Source: Parabacteroides gordonii MS-1 = DSM 23371
GTDB taxonomy: Bacteria; Bacteroidota; Bacteroidia; Bacteroidales; Tannerellaceae
DNA length: 64,000 nucleotides
Assembly: GCF_000969825.1 (NCBI RefSeq)
Contig: NZ_KQ033919.1
Location: 958,873 to 1,022,872 of the forward strand
Direction: 5' to 3'
The notes under the pieces were generated by a model that saw nothing but the letters and a program-made list of their open reading frames with translations, did no database searches and was not told where the DNA came from. The position numbers were made by a program, and so were the translations under genes. How positions within the stretch are numbered: the stretch's first letter is position 1; each line of letters starts with the position of its first letter. This document shows, one piece after another, positions 44,156-53,769 of the stretch.

Positions 44156-46096
44156 TTAATAATTGTATTTACTCAATAAATATAACACTCGCAATATTTC
44201 TGCCACATTCATAGCAAAAGAAACAGCACCGCGTCCTTTGAAAGGAGGATTACCATCAAACAGTTCAGAAATCGAACCGATACAGTGAGATGACATTTCA
44301 TCTTCATAACCAATCAAATAGCGTTCTATAAAGCCTAAAGCACTCATTTTATAAATACGAAGATAAGCTTCGAAATAAAAACCGGCTAACCATGGCCATG
44401 CAGTGCCTTGATGATAAGCATAATCGCGCTGAATCTGAGCTCCTACATAATTCGGATTATAACCTCCACTTTTCGGGCTCAACGAACGAAGACCTTTTGG
44501 CGTAAGCAATTCCTTCGTTACAATATCAAGCACTCCTTTTTTCTGACTGGCATTCAAAGGAGAATAATCAAAAGCTACGGCAAATATCATATTAGGACGG
44601 ACACTCCAGTCCATCATATTTCCATCCACATAGTCTAACAGATAACCATACTCGTTCAAAAATGTTTCAACAAACGACTTACCGCTTCTTTCTGCCAAAA
44701 CAGATAATTCAGCACTTAATTGTTCATTTCCTGCCTCACCCAGCAATTCGCCAACAAAGCGTAAAGCGTTATACCATAAAGTATTAATTTCTACAACAAA
44801 ACCAGTTCTAGGTATTACCGGTCGTCCGTTAACAGTAGAATTCATCCATGTAACAGCCTTCTCTGTTCCGCGAGTATACAGCAAACCGTTGTCAAGCAGA
44901 GACAGGTTAGGATGTTTGTTGCTGCAAAGAAATGCCATGATATCCTCTAACAATACACCATATTTCTCACGACATGCATCACGTGACACCATTTTGGCAT
45001 ACTGCTGGATACACCACACAGCCCAAAGCAAGATATCAGGATGGTCCATTTCATAAACTCGCAGGTCGTTTGTCTCATTATTCATGTATGCATACACCGC
45101 TTTACGGGCTGTTTCCATCACGACTTCAAATTTAGACTTTTCGTCAATAGCCAGCGTTAGTCCCGGCAAGGATATAAACATGTCGCGAGCACGACACTTA
45201 AACCAAGGATAACCTGCCAGAATATAAAACTCCTCTCCCTGCTTATTCAAAAATTGATGAGCCGCATTGATGAGACAATGTTTGAATGTATCACGTGGGG
45301 TGCGCTCTTCCATTTCATCTTCAAATGTCTTTTTTAGCGCACGTGTATTCGTCTCGGAAACACCTCCGGAGAAAACAACACTTTCACCTTTCTTTATATC
45401 TACTTCAAAATATCCGGGAACATAAAGGTCTTCATTAAAATCATATCCTCTCTCCTGCTCTTTCGGATATTCGATACCACGATACCAGTCCGGCTGAAAA
45501 TGGAATTCATTTTTTTTGTTTAACTGCATGTACAATTCAGGATATCCCGGATACATACATGTCTTAATACCATTTGTGACAACCTGATATTCACGACTGG
45601 CCTGTGCATTCTCGTGCGTATACTGACGTACACTACGAAAAGCCAAAAACGGACGTAAACGCAACGTTGTAGCAGAATGTGCATCCAGCAATGTATAACG
45701 AATCAAAATTCGGTTTTCATGATGAACAAAAAGTTTTTCTTTTTTTAAAATAACTCCACCTACCCTGTAGATAGTTGTCGGAACTTTCTCACATTCAAAC
45801 TCACGAATGTATTTATGTCCGTTCGGACTATAATTATCACCCTGATACTTATGAAGACCTAAATTAAATTCAGCCCCATGCTGTATAACTGTTTCATCCA
45901 ACGAAGATAACAACACATGGTTTTCATCATCTAGTTCTGGCACCGGAATGACAAGTAATCCATGATACTTTCGCGTGTTACAATCCGCGATAGTGGTACA
46001 ATGATAGGCTCCTGAACGATTCGTACGGAGAATCTCCCTGGGCAGGGACTCCTCCAGGTTTGTCATAAGAGTCTTGTCAAATTTAAGATAACTCAT
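44156..46096 (-). CDS. Glycogen debranching enzyme (amylo-alpha-1,6-glucosidase, GH133-type)
   Basis: A 646-residue enzyme expected to remove alpha-1,6 branches from glycogen. The N-terminal domain begins MSYLKFDKTLMTNLEESLPR and contains ILRTNRSGAYHCTTIADCNT and RKYHGLLV. The C-terminal (alpha/alpha)6 domain has GYPWFKCRARDMFISLPGLT, with the conserved catalytic Asp, and DYAYHQGTAWPWLAG. An in-frame start exists upstream at 46195, but the promoter box at 46160-46153 lies inside that extension, so ATG 46096 is preferred. It heads the GH133-GT4-GH57 transcript. Confidence 0.93.
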   Translation of the reverse strand: MSYLKFDKTLMTNLEESLPREILRTNRSGAYHCTTIADCNTRKYHGLLVIPVPELDDENHVLLSSLDETVIQHGAEFNLGLHKYQGDNYSPNGHKYIREFECEKVPTTIYRVGGVILKKEKLFVHHENRILIRYTLLDAHSATTLRLRPFLAFRSVRQYTHENAQASREYQVVTNGIKTCMYPGYPELYMQLNKKNEFHFQPDWYRGIEYPKEQERGYDFNEDLYVPGYFEVDIKKGESVVFSGGVSETNTRALKKTFEDEMEERTPRDTFKHCLINAAHQFLNKQGEEFYILAGYPWFKCRARDMFISLPGLTLAIDEKSKFEVVMETARKAVYAYMNNETNDLRVYEMDHPDILLWAVWCIQQYAKMVSRDACREKYGVLLEDIMAFLCSNKHPNLSLLDNGLLYTRGTEKAVTWMNSTVNGRPVIPRTGFVVEINTLWYNALRFVGELLGEAGNEQLSAELSVLAERSGKSFVETFLNEYGYLLDYVDGNMMDWSVRPNMIFAVAFDYSPLNASQKKGVLDIVTKELLTPKGLRSLSPKSGGYNPNYVGAQIQRDYAYHQGTAWPWLAGFYFEAYLRIYKMSALGFIERYLIGYEDEMSSHCIGSISELFDGNPPFKGRGAVSFAMNVAEILRVLYLLSKYNY

Positions 46097-46152
46097 ATTG
46101 TATTTGGTTTTAAGTTTATGCTCATATAATGAAAATGATATGATATACAGAT

Positions 46153-46160
46153 CAAATGTA
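46153..46160 (-). promoter_or_regulatory. -7 promoter box for the debranching enzyme operon
   Basis: Minus strand TACATTTG, a perfect TAnnTTTG, 57 bp upstream of the chosen ATG 46096. Confidence 0.7.
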
Positions 46161-46195
46161 TCACTTAAAAACAAAAAAAACAAATCAGCTTTCAT

Positions 46196-46730
46196 ATTTA
46201 TTTAGAAACTGATTTTTTTTACAACTCCGAAATGATTGATAAATAAACCCTTAGAAAATAAAGAACTTCTATGAATGTGTTGTCAAACACATGAACAGTT
46301 GTTAAAAACTCAAAACAAGCTACTGTATGAATATCTTAGACTGACTAAAAAAAAGCCTGATAAGTATACCATTTAGAAAAATGTACCCGTAAAGAAAACA
46401 ACAAAAGCTCCCTTTCCGGAGTTATAAAACAAAAGCGGGAAGCTAAAGTATACCAATTGTTGGCAAATGCTGATGCTGGCAGACTTTTCCACCAACAAAA
46501 TTACTGTCCGATAGTTATCGGCAAGCCTGCTTATAACTGTCGGCAAGCTTGTTGATAATTATCGACAAGCCTGCAGATAACTATCGGCAAGCGATCCGTT
46601 TGGCAACAGAATTTAGAAATATAAAGGGAATTTATTCAGTAACACAGCTATTTTTTCCATCTTTGTGCCGGGAAATAAACAGGTTGTTTCCGGCAATATG
46701 GACTATAATAATATATAATGTATAAGAGAT
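46196..46730. other. Intergenic region between debranching enzyme and dcp, 535 bp
   Basis: Holds a 7-bp hairpin (ATGTGTT/AACACAT, near 46275-46292), a TTGTTGG/CCAACAA pair around 46457-46498, the 22-bp tandem array at 46511-46598, and a weak -7 box CATCTTTG at 46658-46665 for the peptidase gene. No coding sequence was recognised. Confidence 0.6.
46511..46598 (+). repeat. Four 22-bp tandem repeats with exact period
   Basis: Units start at 46511, 46533, 46555 and 46577. The consensus is ATAACTATCGGCAAGCCTGC plus two variable bases. Units contain small dyads such as CGATAGTTATCG, so the array can fold in several ways. It is not coding. Confidence 0.88.
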
Positions 46731-48806
46731 ATGACACAAACAACTCATAATCCGTTTTTCTTCAGTTATAACACCCCATTCGATACACCTCCTTTCAACG
46801 AGATAAAAACCGAACATTACGAACCGGCTTTCGACGAAGGGATCAAGCAACTCGACAGCGAGGTGCAGGCCATCGCCAACGAAACACAGCCTGCAACCTT
46901 CGAAAATACAATCGTTGCTCTGGAGCAAAGCGGCAAACTGCTGAACAAAGTCAGTTCAGCCTTTTTCAATGTGCTGAATGCGGAAGCCGATGACGAAATG
47001 ATGGAGATCTCACAAAGGATATCCCCCAAACTGTCGGAAAGTTCCAATAATATCTTTTTGAATGAAAAGCTATTTGCACGTGTCAAAAGCGTGTATGAAC
47101 AAAAAGACAGGCTCAACCTTTCTACCGAAGACGCCAAATTGTTGGAAGAAACATTTGAATCGTTCTCTGTTCGTGGTGCCAACCTGAATCCGGAGGACAA
47201 AGAGAAGTACCGCAAGTTAAGTACAGACCTGAGTATCCTATCTCTGACATTCGACCAGAATGCATTGAAAGATAAAAACAGGTACGAGCTGCTTCTAACC
47301 GATGAGAAAGATTTGTCCGGCCTGCCCGAAAGCATTCGTGAAGCCGCCGCTCACCGTGCCAAAGAAAAAGGGAAAGAGGGCTGGTTATTCAATCTGACTG
47401 CACCGAGTTACGTTCCATTCATGCGTTATGCCGATTCCCGCAAACTGCGTGAGGCGATGTACCGGGAATATATGAGCGTCGGAAACAAAGGAGATGAATA
47501 TGACAATAAAGAGATCATCCGCCAGATCGTCAATATCCGGTTGGAGATAGCCCGCCTGATGGGTTACAACACGTATGCGGAATATTCGCTTAAGCATACG
47601 ATGGCTAAAAATCCGACAACCGTCTATAACCTGCTGGATCAATTGCTGGCTGCCTATAAGCCTGTCGCCATCAACGAATATAATGCCGTACAAGGATTCG
47701 CGATGGGAACGGAAAAAGAAAACATCACCGTCATGCCCTGGGACTGGAGCTATTATTCGGAAAAGCTGAAAGATATCCGTTTCGATGTAAACGATGAAAT
47801 GACACGTCCATATTTTGAACTGAACAATGTTAAAAAGGGAGTTTTCGGACTTGCCACGCAACTATACGGTATCACATTCAAGGAGAACAAAGAGATATCG
47901 GTCTATCATCCGGAAGTCGATGCTTACGAAGTGTATGATGCCGATGGCAAATTTCTCTCCATCCTCTACACCGACTTCCATCCGCGCGACGGAAAGCAGT
48001 CGGGAGCCTGGATGAACAGCATCAAGGAACAACAGCACGAAGCTGACGGAAAAGACAGCCGCCCACAAATCATTATCGTGATGAACTTTACGCGGCCAAC
48101 CGAAACGAAACCATCATTGCTGACTTTCGATGAAGTAAACACATTACTCCACGAGTTCGGACATGCACTGCACGGAATGTTTGCAGAAGAAAAATACGCC
48201 AGCCTTTCCGGAACGAACGTATACCGCGATTTTGTGGAACTTCCCTCGCAACTCATGGAAAACTGGCTGACGGAAAAAGAATTCCTGGATCAGATAGCCG
48301 TACATTACGAAACAGGGGAAAAGATCCCGCAGGAACTCGTCCGTAAACTGGTGGACGCATCTAATTTCAACACCGGTTATTTCTGTTGCCGCCAGTTAAG
48401 TTTCGGGTTGCTCGACATGGCCTGGCATACACAAACCGTCCCGTTCGAAGGGGATGTGATCACTTTTGAGAAACAGGCCTGGGCGCAGACCGTTATCGTG
48501 CCGGAGGTTCCCGGGACATTGATGAGCAGTAGCTTCGGACATATCTTCTCCGGCGGTTATGCAGCCGGATACTATGGATACAAATGGGCGGAAGTGCTGG
48601 ATGCCGATGCATTCTCTGTATTCAAGGAAGCCGGGATATTCAACCGGGAAACAGCCCGTTCGTTCCGCGAAAACATATTATCCAAAGGAGGAACGGAAGA
48701 CCCGGCCATATTGTATAAACGCTTCCGCGGACAGGAGCCGACGATCGATGCCCTGCTCATCAGAAACGGGATCAAACAGGCTGAACCGAAAGCAAATAGC
48801 AATTGA
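46731..48806 (+). CDS. dcp: M3-family peptidyl-dipeptidase (Dcp-like)
   Basis: A 691-residue zinc metallopeptidase that releases C-terminal dipeptides from peptides. The zinc motif is LLHEFGHALHGMF (HExxH near residue 473), with the third ligand in FVELPSQLMENW. The N-terminal helical lid begins NPFFFSYNTPFDTPPFNEIK. No signal peptide is seen, so a cytoplasmic location is likely, although some Bacteroidetes relatives are exported. The gene is monocistronic, with a 535-bp upstream region and a separate promoter for the next gene. Confidence 0.93.
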   Translation: MTQTTHNPFFFSYNTPFDTPPFNEIKTEHYEPAFDEGIKQLDSEVQAIANETQPATFENTIVALEQSGKLLNKVSSAFFNVLNAEADDEMMEISQRISPKLSESSNNIFLNEKLFARVKSVYEQKDRLNLSTEDAKLLEETFESFSVRGANLNPEDKEKYRKLSTDLSILSLTFDQNALKDKNRYELLLTDEKDLSGLPESIREAAAHRAKEKGKEGWLFNLTAPSYVPFMRYADSRKLREAMYREYMSVGNKGDEYDNKEIIRQIVNIRLEIARLMGYNTYAEYSLKHTMAKNPTTVYNLLDQLLAAYKPVAINEYNAVQGFAMGTEKENITVMPWDWSYYSEKLKDIRFDVNDEMTRPYFELNNVKKGVFGLATQLYGITFKENKEISVYHPEVDAYEVYDADGKFLSILYTDFHPRDGKQSGAWMNSIKEQQHEADGKDSRPQIIIVMNFTRPTETKPSLLTFDEVNTLLHEFGHALHGMFAEEKYASLSGTNVYRDFVELPSQLMENWLTEKEFLDQIAVHYETGEKIPQELVRKLVDASNFNTGYFCCRQLSFGLLDMAWHTQTVPFEGDVITFEKQAWAQTVIVPEVPGTLMSSSFGHIFSGGYAAGYYGYKWAEVLDADAFSVFKEAGIFNRETARSFRENILSKGGTEDPAILYKRFRGQEPTIDALLIRNGIKQAEPKANSN

Positions 48807-48848
48807 TATAAAAATAGCTAAACATACAATAGTTAAATCAATTATATT

Positions 48849-48856
48849 TACCTTTG
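48849..48856 (+). promoter_or_regulatory. -7 promoter box for the dCMP deaminase gene
   Basis: TACCTTTG, perfect TAnnTTTG, 36 bp before the ATG at 48892. Confidence 0.65.
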
Positions 48857-48891
48857 CTAGCTGAATAATTAAGGATAAAATCAGGTAAACA

Positions 48892-49326
48892 ATGTGCGAA
48901 AAAACAGAAAAGCAATACGAACTGGATAAACGTTACCTGCGGATGGCCGCAGTCTGGGCAGAGAATTCGTATTGCAAACGACGTCAGGTCGGAGCACTGA
49001 TAGTTAAAGACCAGATGATCATTTCCGATGGATACAACGGAACACCGGCCGGTTTTGAGAATATCTGTGAAGATGAGAACAATGTAACCAAACCTTATGT
49101 GTTACATGCCGAGGCGAATGCTATAACCAAGGTGGCTGCATCATCAAACAGCAGCAAGGGTGCTACGATCTATGTCACTTCGGCTCCTTGTATAGAGTGT
49201 GCCAAGCTGATCATCCAATCGGGCATCAAACGTGTTGTCTATTCTGAAAAATACCGGATGGAAGACGGGTGCAATTTATTGCATCGTGCCGGAATTAGTA
49301 TAGAATACATTGATATAAACGAATAA
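48892..49326 (+). CDS. dCMP deaminase-family zinc deaminase
   Basis: A 144-residue cytidine/deoxycytidylate deaminase-fold protein that probably converts dCMP to dUMP for dTMP synthesis. The zinc site has HAEANAI (His and catalytic Glu) and APCIECAKLI (two Cys). KRRQVGALIVKDQMIISDGYNG is the typical N-terminal segment. The S41 protease starts 12 bp downstream, and the gene heads a run of three plus-strand genes. Confidence 0.93.
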   Translation: MCEKTEKQYELDKRYLRMAAVWAENSYCKRRQVGALIVKDQMIISDGYNGTPAGFENICEDENNVTKPYVLHAEANAITKVAASSNSSKGATIYVTSAPCIECAKLIIQSGIKRVVYSEKYRMEDGCNLLHRAGISIEYIDINE

Positions 49327-49338
49327 ATATACGTTTTT

Positions 49339-51060
49339 ATGAACAAGAACAGAAGGCTGACCATCTGGTTGCCTGTAATTATTGCAGCAAGTATTGCTCT
49401 CGGTATCTTTATCGGGAACCATTATCTTTCTCTTACACAAAACGGCAAACGCCGGATGTTTTCCAGCGGAAATAAAATAAATGCGATACTCGACATCATT
49501 GACGAACAATATGTCGATACTGTAAATATGAAATCGTTGGTGGAAGGGACTATTCCTAAAATATTCAGCGAACTCGATCCGCACTCCGTTTATATTTCTG
49601 CCGAAGATGCCTCCATCGTGAACGAAGATCTGGAAGGTTCATTCAGCGGTATCGGGGTCTCTTTCAATATGCAGACTGATACGATCCTCGTGATCAGCGT
49701 TATATCCGGAGGCCCGGCAGAAAAAGCTGGACTGCTTCCGTTCGACCGTATCATTACGATTAACGACTCGATCTATTCCGGCAACAGTACCAGCCAGGCT
49801 AAGATCATGCGCACATTACGTGGTGCAAAGAACAGTACTGTCAAGCTGGGTGTGAAACGTGGAGACACACCGGATCTGCTTTACTTCGATGTAACGCGCG
49901 GAGACGTACCGGTCAACTCGGTCGATGTATCTTACGAAGTGAGCAAAGGGATCGGCTACATCAAAGTCAGCAAGTTCGGACGAACAACCTATAACGAGTT
50001 TATCACGGCCATTGCCAAACTGAAAGAATTGGGATGTGACTCATTCGTTATCGACCTGCGTGGAAACACCGGTGGATATATGGATGCGGCTATCAATATG
50101 GTAAACGAATTTATGCCGGAGGGACGACTGATCGTTTACACGGAAGGGAAAGCTTTCCCGCGTAACGATGTTTATACTAACGGAACAGGGACTTGTAAGG
50201 AAACTCCTATCGTTGTTCTGACTGACGAATTTTCGGCTTCCGCCAGTGAGATTTTCTCGGGTGCTATCCAGGATAACGACCGCGGAATGATCGTTGGCCG
50301 TCGTACTTATGGCAAAGGACTGGTTCAATCGCCAATCAAACTGAGCGACGGTTCGGAAATACGCCTGACGATTGCCCGTTATTACACTCCTTCGGGACGA
50401 AGCATTCAGAAAGATTACAAACTGGGAGACTCGGCCGATTATGACCAGGATCTGTACAACCGCTTCATTCATGGTGAGTTCGACTCGGCCGACAGTATCA
50501 AGAATACGCATACGGAGAAATATCATACCATGATCGGCAGAACAGTATATGGCGGCGGCGGCATCATGCCGGATATCTTTATTCCGCGCGACACCAGTGG
50601 CATCACAACTTATTTCACAAGTATTGTAAACAGCGGAACACTTTATCTGTATGCACTTGAATATTCGGACAGAAATCGTGAGAAGTTATCCTCTTTCGCT
50701 ACTTATCAGGATCTGTACAAGTACCTGCAGTCGCAACCTTTGCTTTATGACTTTACAAACTTCGCAGCAACCAAAGGCATCAAGAAACGCCCGAACCTGA
50801 TTAATATTTCGGGTAAGCTGATCGAGAACCAGTTGCAGGCATACATCGTACGTAACTTCTTCGATGAAGCCGGATTTTATCCGATCTTCCTGAAGGACGA
50901 CCCTACTTTATTGCGTGCGATCAAAATCATAAACGAAGGGAAATCAGTTCCTACAATCGAGAAAGAAAATGCAGACAAAGGAATTGCAGACAGCCAAGCA
51001 ACAACTCCGAAAAGATATAGCCTCGCTAAAGAAATCATACGGGAAGACTATACTGCTTGA
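49339..51060 (+). CDS. S41-family carboxy-terminal processing protease
   Basis: A 573-residue exported protease of the CtpA/Prc type, anchored by an N-terminal membrane segment (about residues 7-28). The PDZ domain covers about 85-165 (GIGVSFNMQTDTILVISVIS, GLLPFDRIITIN). The catalytic core shows LRGNTGGYMDAA, the nucleophile Ser in FSASASEIFSG (near 301) and the Lys in YGKGLVQSP (near 324). A C-terminal extension of about 150 residues follows. The last 92 bp overlap the start of the 5-formyl-THF cyclo-ligase gene in another frame. Confidence 0.94.
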   Translation: MNKNRRLTIWLPVIIAASIALGIFIGNHYLSLTQNGKRRMFSSGNKINAILDIIDEQYVDTVNMKSLVEGTIPKIFSELDPHSVYISAEDASIVNEDLEGSFSGIGVSFNMQTDTILVISVISGGPAEKAGLLPFDRIITINDSIYSGNSTSQAKIMRTLRGAKNSTVKLGVKRGDTPDLLYFDVTRGDVPVNSVDVSYEVSKGIGYIKVSKFGRTTYNEFITAIAKLKELGCDSFVIDLRGNTGGYMDAAINMVNEFMPEGRLIVYTEGKAFPRNDVYTNGTGTCKETPIVVLTDEFSASASEIFSGAIQDNDRGMIVGRRTYGKGLVQSPIKLSDGSEIRLTIARYYTPSGRSIQKDYKLGDSADYDQDLYNRFIHGEFDSADSIKNTHTEKYHTMIGRTVYGGGGIMPDIFIPRDTSGITTYFTSIVNSGTLYLYALEYSDRNREKLSSFATYQDLYKYLQSQPLLYDFTNFAATKGIKKRPNLINISGKLIENQLQAYIVRNFFDEAGFYPIFLKDDPTLLRAIKIINEGKSVPTIEKENADKGIADSQATTPKRYSLAKEIIREDYTA

Positions 51061-51538
51061 CTTCTCTGAAAAGATATGGAAGCGGCTGGAAGAGACTGAA
51101 CTCTTCCGGCAGGCTTCTTGTATTGCTTTATATTACTCCATACCCGGAGAAGTCCAGACAGCCGGATTACTCGAAAAATGGTTCGATAAAAAGCAACTCC
51201 TTCTCCCGCTGGTAGTCGGCGACGATCTCCGTCTTTTACCTTATAAAGGCTACGACAGCTTAACTCCGGGAGCTTTCGGCATTCCTGAGCCGAAGGACAC
51301 AGAAACAACAGTCCCCGAATCAGATGTAGATTTAATAATCGTGCCCGGTGTCGCTTTCGATCGCCAACTGAACCGTATGGGACGGGGAAAAGGATATTAC
51401 GACCGGCTGTTATCGACTTTACAGGCACCCAAGATCGGTATTTGTTTCGATTTTCAGTTACAGGAAAGTGTTCCGGTCGAACCGTTCGACAAGAAAATGG
51501 ATATGATCATTACGGAAAACGAGATTATCACCGGATAA
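50969..51538 (+). CDS. 5-formyltetrahydrofolate cyclo-ligase
   Basis: A 189-residue enzyme that returns 5-formyl-THF to 5,10-methenyl-THF with ATP. Motifs: QQLRKDIASLKKSYG at the N-terminus, YYSIPGEVQTAGLL, IVPGVAFDRQLNRMGRGKGYYDR (phosphate-binding GRGKGYYDR) and the C-terminal EPFDKKMDMIITE. The only ATG that gives the conserved N-terminal helix lies 92 bp inside the protease gene, so the overlap seems real. Translation may be coupled to the protease. Its 3' end overlaps the convergent DUF721 gene by 11 bp. Confidence 0.93.
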   Translation: MQTKELQTAKQQLRKDIASLKKSYGKTILLDFSEKIWKRLEETELFRQASCIALYYSIPGEVQTAGLLEKWFDKKQLLLPLVVGDDLRLLPYKGYDSLTPGAFGIPEPKDTETTVPESDVDLIIVPGVAFDRQLNRMGRGKGYYDRLLSTLQAPKIGICFDFQLQESVPVEPFDKKMDMIITENEIITG

Positions 51539-51821
51539 TAATATCCCGGATAACGGTTGCTCCGGCATATTCATTCAAACTCTTCACCAATCTATCGCGG
51601 CACAAGGTTAATTCACTTCTCAGCACCGAAGAAGTAAGCGATACATATAATATATGATCGCGTACATATATATTACGGGTATATTGCATAACCATTGGCC
51701 CCAACACTTCCTTCCAGGCACGTTCGATACGGATCTCCAGAATCTTTTCGTATAATTCCGTATTGTCCTCGAAAAAATCTCTCAGGACTTCGCCGATAGC
51801 TTGTGTATTTTTACGCTTCAT
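51528..51821 (-). CDS. DUF721 (DciA-like) protein
   Basis: A 97-residue protein starting MKRKNTQAIGEVLRDFFED. The core IERAWKEVLGPMVMQYTRNI and ILYVSLTSSVLRSELTLCRD is typical of DUF721. Some relatives (DciA) recruit the replicative helicase, but this short Bacteroidetes form is uncharacterised. Its start overlaps the recF stop by 4 bp, so the genes are translationally coupled, which supports a link to DNA replication or repair. Confidence 0.9.
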   Translation of the reverse strand: MKRKNTQAIGEVLRDFFEDNTELYEKILEIRIERAWKEVLGPMVMQYTRNIYVRDHILYVSLTSSVLRSELTLCRDRLVKSLNEYAGATVIRDIIIR

Positions 51822-52930
51822 GCCGGATCCTCCATTGGTTGAACTTCTCCCTGCTCCACTTTGAACAAGGCATAATCATGCTCCATAGCCAAAAGGATCT
51901 CATCCAGATATTTCCGGTTGGTATCGGTTATGAATATCTGACCGAAGCTATCATCACTCACCAGCTTGATGATCTCCGCTACACGTGCCGCATCCAGTTT
52001 ATCGAAGATATCATCCAGAAGCAAGATCGGGATAGTCTGCCCCTTTCTTGCCAAGAAAGCAAACTGAGCCAACTTCAAAGCAATCAGGTATGTTTTATTC
52101 TGTCCCTGCGATCCGACCCTGCGGATCAGATGTTCGTTCAGAGTCATTTCAAGTTCATCTTTATGAATGCCGTTGGATGTATAGCCTAAAATACGGTCGC
52201 GCTCCCTGTTGGCTGCCAGTAAATCGGGCAGGTCATTCCCTGCCAGTTGGGAGATATAACGCAAGCCGACCACTTCCGAAGAGCGACAGATCGTCTGATA
52301 ATACTCATTGAAGATCGGAATAAAGCTTTCCACCAGCAACTGGCGCTTTTCAAAGACCATCCGCCCATACATCCCCAATTGCATCTCCAATACTTCATAG
52401 AGCGAAGCATCCATGCTTTGATTTTTCAGTAGCATATTCCGTTGAAGCAACGCTTTATTATATTGGATCAAGGCATGCAGGTATTGTTTATCCTGCTGCG
52501 AAATAATCAAATCCAGAAAACGACGGCGCTCGTCACTCCCCCCTTGGATCAAATCCGAATCTGCCGGAGAAACCATTACCAAAGGCAACAGGCCGATATG
52601 CTCCGACAGCTTATCGTATTCCTTCTTATTCCGTTTGAACTGTTTCCGCTGACGGCGGCGGATGGCGCAGAAGATCTCCTCCCCTCTTCCTTCATAATCA
52701 TATTCACCCTGGATCACACACATATCCTGATCATTGTTTATAATCTGACTGTCAGGAGTATTTACATGACTCTTGCAAAACGAAAGATAATGAATCACAT
52801 CCAACAGATTCGTCTTCCCCATCCCGTTATTTCCAAAGAAACAATTCATTTTGGGTGAGAAAGATACTTCCGACTGAAGAATATTTTTGTAATTAAGAAT
52901 AGAAAGCTTTTTGAGTATCATCTGTACCAT
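51818..52930 (-). CDS. recF: DNA replication and repair protein RecF
   Basis: RecF is an ABC-type ATPase that helps load RecA at single-stranded gaps through RecFOR. The 370-residue protein has Walker A GNNGMGKT (residues 33-40), the RecF-type IQGGSDERRRFLD segment and the signature-region SQGQNKTYLIALKLAQF. Walker B is ILLLDDIFDKLD and the D-loop follows. Length is normal. It is divergent from the TPR membrane protein gene, with separate promoters, and is coupled to DUF721 downstream. Confidence 0.97.
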   Translation of the reverse strand: MVQMILKKLSILNYKNILQSEVSFSPKMNCFFGNNGMGKTNLLDVIHYLSFCKSHVNTPDSQIINNDQDMCVIQGEYDYEGRGEEIFCAIRRRQRKQFKRNKKEYDKLSEHIGLLPLVMVSPADSDLIQGGSDERRRFLDLIISQQDKQYLHALIQYNKALLQRNMLLKNQSMDASLYEVLEMQLGMYGRMVFEKRQLLVESFIPIFNEYYQTICRSSEVVGLRYISQLAGNDLPDLLAANRERDRILGYTSNGIHKDELEMTLNEHLIRRVGSQGQNKTYLIALKLAQFAFLARKGQTIPILLLDDIFDKLDAARVAEIIKLVSDDSFGQIFITDTNRKYLDEILLAMEHDYALFKVEQGEVQPMEDPA

Positions 52931-52940
52931 ATTAATCGTA

Positions 52941-52998
52941 CAAAATTAAAAAATATACTTCTAAGTATAGATTATATCAGTAAAAAAAACTACTTTTG
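52941..52998. promoter_or_regulatory. Divergent promoter pair, recF and TPR protein gene
   Basis: Minus strand TAATTTTG at 52948-52941 for recF, 10 bp before its start, so either the leader is very short or another promoter is used. Plus strand TACTTTTG at 52991-52998 for the gene at 53057. Both match TAnnTTTG. Confidence 0.6.
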
Positions 52999-53056
52999 CG
53001 CTTTGAATTGCCATTGGCATAAATCAGGATAAAATAATAAATAACTATAACACATT

Positions 53057-53740
53057 ATGGCTACTAAGGAAAAAAACACCAACACGGAGTTAGAAGTAGA
53101 AGAAATTGTTTCGAAATCGGAGCAGTTTATTGAAAACAATTCAAAAAAGATCATTTACGGAATTATAGCTATCGCACTCGTTGTTGGAGCTGTTTTAGGA
53201 ATTAAACACGGTTACATGATTCCTCAGCAAAAGAAAGCAGCCGCTGCTATATTTAAAGGAGAACAATATTTCGCTAAGGACTCTTTCGCTTTGGCATTGA
53301 ACGGTAATGGTGCCGACTACGAAGGCTTTGAAGGGATCATCGACCAATATGGTAGCACAGCTTCCGGAAATCTGGCTAAAGCTTATGCCGGTATCTGCTA
53401 CTTCAAAATGGGAGAAACTGAAAAAGCTTTAGATAAGTTGAAATCATTCAGCGGAGACGACAACATGATATCTCCGGCTATTATCGGCTTGATCGGTGAC
53501 TGCTACGTGAATATGGGTAACATCAAAGAAGGTATCAGCTATTTCGAAAAAGCAGCAAAAAGCGCTGACAATGAAGTAATCAGCCCTGTTTATCTGAAGA
53601 AAGCCGGTATCGCTTACGAAAACCAGAAACAATACAGCGATGCTGTTAAAGCATACACTACGATCAAAGAAAAATATTTCAACTCAATGGAAGCTGCTGA
53701 TATCGATAAGTATATCGCCCGTGCTTCTGCTGCTAAATAA
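53057..53740 (+). CDS. Membrane-anchored TPR protein (YfgM-like)
   Basis: A 227-residue protein with a charged N-terminus, one transmembrane helix (about residues 34-54, YGIIAIALVVGAVLGIKHGY) and a periplasmic TPR domain. The repeats include AKAYAGICYFKMGETEKALDKL and GLIGDCYVNMGNIKEGISYFEKA. The topology resembles YfgM, a chaperone-network protein at the Sec translocon, but orthology is not certain. It lies between recF and ribH. Confidence 0.85.
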   Translation: MATKEKNTNTELEVEEIVSKSEQFIENNSKKIIYGIIAIALVVGAVLGIKHGYMIPQQKKAAAAIFKGEQYFAKDSFALALNGNGADYEGFEGIIDQYGSTASGNLAKAYAGICYFKMGETEKALDKLKSFSGDDNMISPAIIGLIGDCYVNMGNIKEGISYFEKAAKSADNEVISPVYLKKAGIAYENQKQYSDAVKAYTTIKEKYFNSMEAADIDKYIARASAAK

Positions 53741-53769
53741 TATGAATCGTACGATATAAACTATACAAG

